The notes beneath the pieces were generated by a model. That model was not told where the DNA came from. It did not search any database and saw only the letters and a list, made by a program, of their open reading frames with translations. Shown piece by piece: positions 16,321-16,499 of a stretch of 16,499 nucleotides of DNA; the stretch's first letter is position 1, and the number at the start of each line of letters is the position of its first letter. The DNA lies in the NCBI GenBank assembly GCA_039934475.1, contig JBDTMC010000140.1:1-16499 (forward strand), given 5' to 3'. Source of the stretch: JBDTMC01 sp039934475 (lineage in GTDB: Bacteria > Acidobacteriota > Terriglobia > Bryobacterales > Bryobacteraceae). Made by a program: the position numbers and the translations under genes.

Positions 16321-16499
16321 AACTAAATTCTGATCCTCCTGAAAATCGCTCCAAGGAAACGAACTCGGCCGTCTGTATTCGCTCTATTTATGTCAAGGCG
16401 AATTTGCGGCTACTTTTAGTAATATCGAGCATGGAACTTCCTACTCAATCTAAAAGTCTTAAAACTACCAGTACTTTCTCTCACATTTTTAAGTGTACA
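16321..16499. promoter_or_regulatory. AT-richer non-coding region upstream of the - strand gene, probable promoter region
   Basis: This 179-base stretch has no credible gene and is clearly richer in A and T than the rest of the window, especially from 16430 to the right edge. On the - strand a perfect TTGACA lies at 16391-16396, about 70 bases before the start codon, but no good TATAAT-like box follows at 16-18 bases. The promoter assignment is therefore weak and could involve another sigma factor. The region's other role is unknown, as is the gene beyond the edge. Confidence 0.35.
16335..16340 (-). promoter_or_regulatory. Ribosome binding site (AGGAGG) of the FN3-glycosidase gene, unusually distant
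   Basis: On the - strand a perfect AGGAGG precedes the ATG at 16318-16320 with 14 bases between, longer than the usual 5-9. No ATG, GTG or TTG in frame lies at a better distance, and the chosen start gives the best signal peptide, so the start is kept despite the spacing. Confidence 0.55.

Noticed and set aside
1..16499. tRNA, rRNA, riboswitch or CRISPR elements
   Set aside because: Nearly the whole window is protein-coding and nothing in the only intergenic stretch (16321-16499) shows a recognisable RNA structure.

Overview
This window most likely comes from an Acidobacteriota genome, order Bryobacterales (Solibacter/Bryobacter/Paludibaculum-like). The strongest evidence is the secreted protein at 8260-10188. 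Its C-terminal domain matches the 'uncharacterized C-terminal domain' family (TIGR03437) that is expanded in Solibacter relatives. GC-rich coding sequence and long, tightly packed secreted-protein genes fit. The assignment is by recognition, not by a search.

The + strand from the left edge to 12569 is one densely coupled gene series of seven genes: (1) a glycosyltransferase-2 / membrane / hexapeptide-acyltransferase fusion whose 5' end lies outside the window; (2) a single-module nonribosomal peptide synthetase (NRPS) protein with the order condensation - adenylation-like - carrier - thioesterase; (3) an Sfp-type phosphopantetheinyl transferase; (4) a GT-A-like putative glycosyltransferase; (5) a GT4 glycosyltransferase; (6) a secreted repeat protein with a TIGR03437 C-terminus; (7) a secreted GH51-like glycoside hydrolase. 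The first five junctions overlap by 4-11 bases and the sixth has a 5-base gap, so the genes are probably one transcript with coupled translation. The promoter must lie left of the window.

The most notable feature is the adenylation-like domain of the NRPS. Its overall frame and scaffold are kept, but the core motifs that bind ATP and catalyse adenylation are replaced (P-loop, YGPTE, TGD and the catalytic Lys loop). The condensation motif, carrier Ser and thioesterase triad are intact. The protein therefore looks like C-A*-T-TE with a dead A domain, whose carrier must be loaded in trans or receive a chain from elsewhere. With two or three glycosyltransferases, an O-acyltransferase-like domain and a dedicated PPTase, the series suggests a glycosylated acyl/peptidyl product or a modified surface glycan. 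That product is an inference.

On the - strand, 12574-16320 encodes a second, larger copy of the secreted glycosidase-like protein, tail to tail with the first and separated by only 4 bases. The two match over about 790 residues, including both putative catalytic glutamates at the same spacing. The - strand copy adds five tandem fibronectin-III-like domains at its C-terminus. Its start is followed to the right by a 179-base AT-richer non-coding stretch that should hold its promoter. No RNA genes, mobile elements or CRISPR arrays were seen, and there is no gene-free stretch longer than 300 bases.
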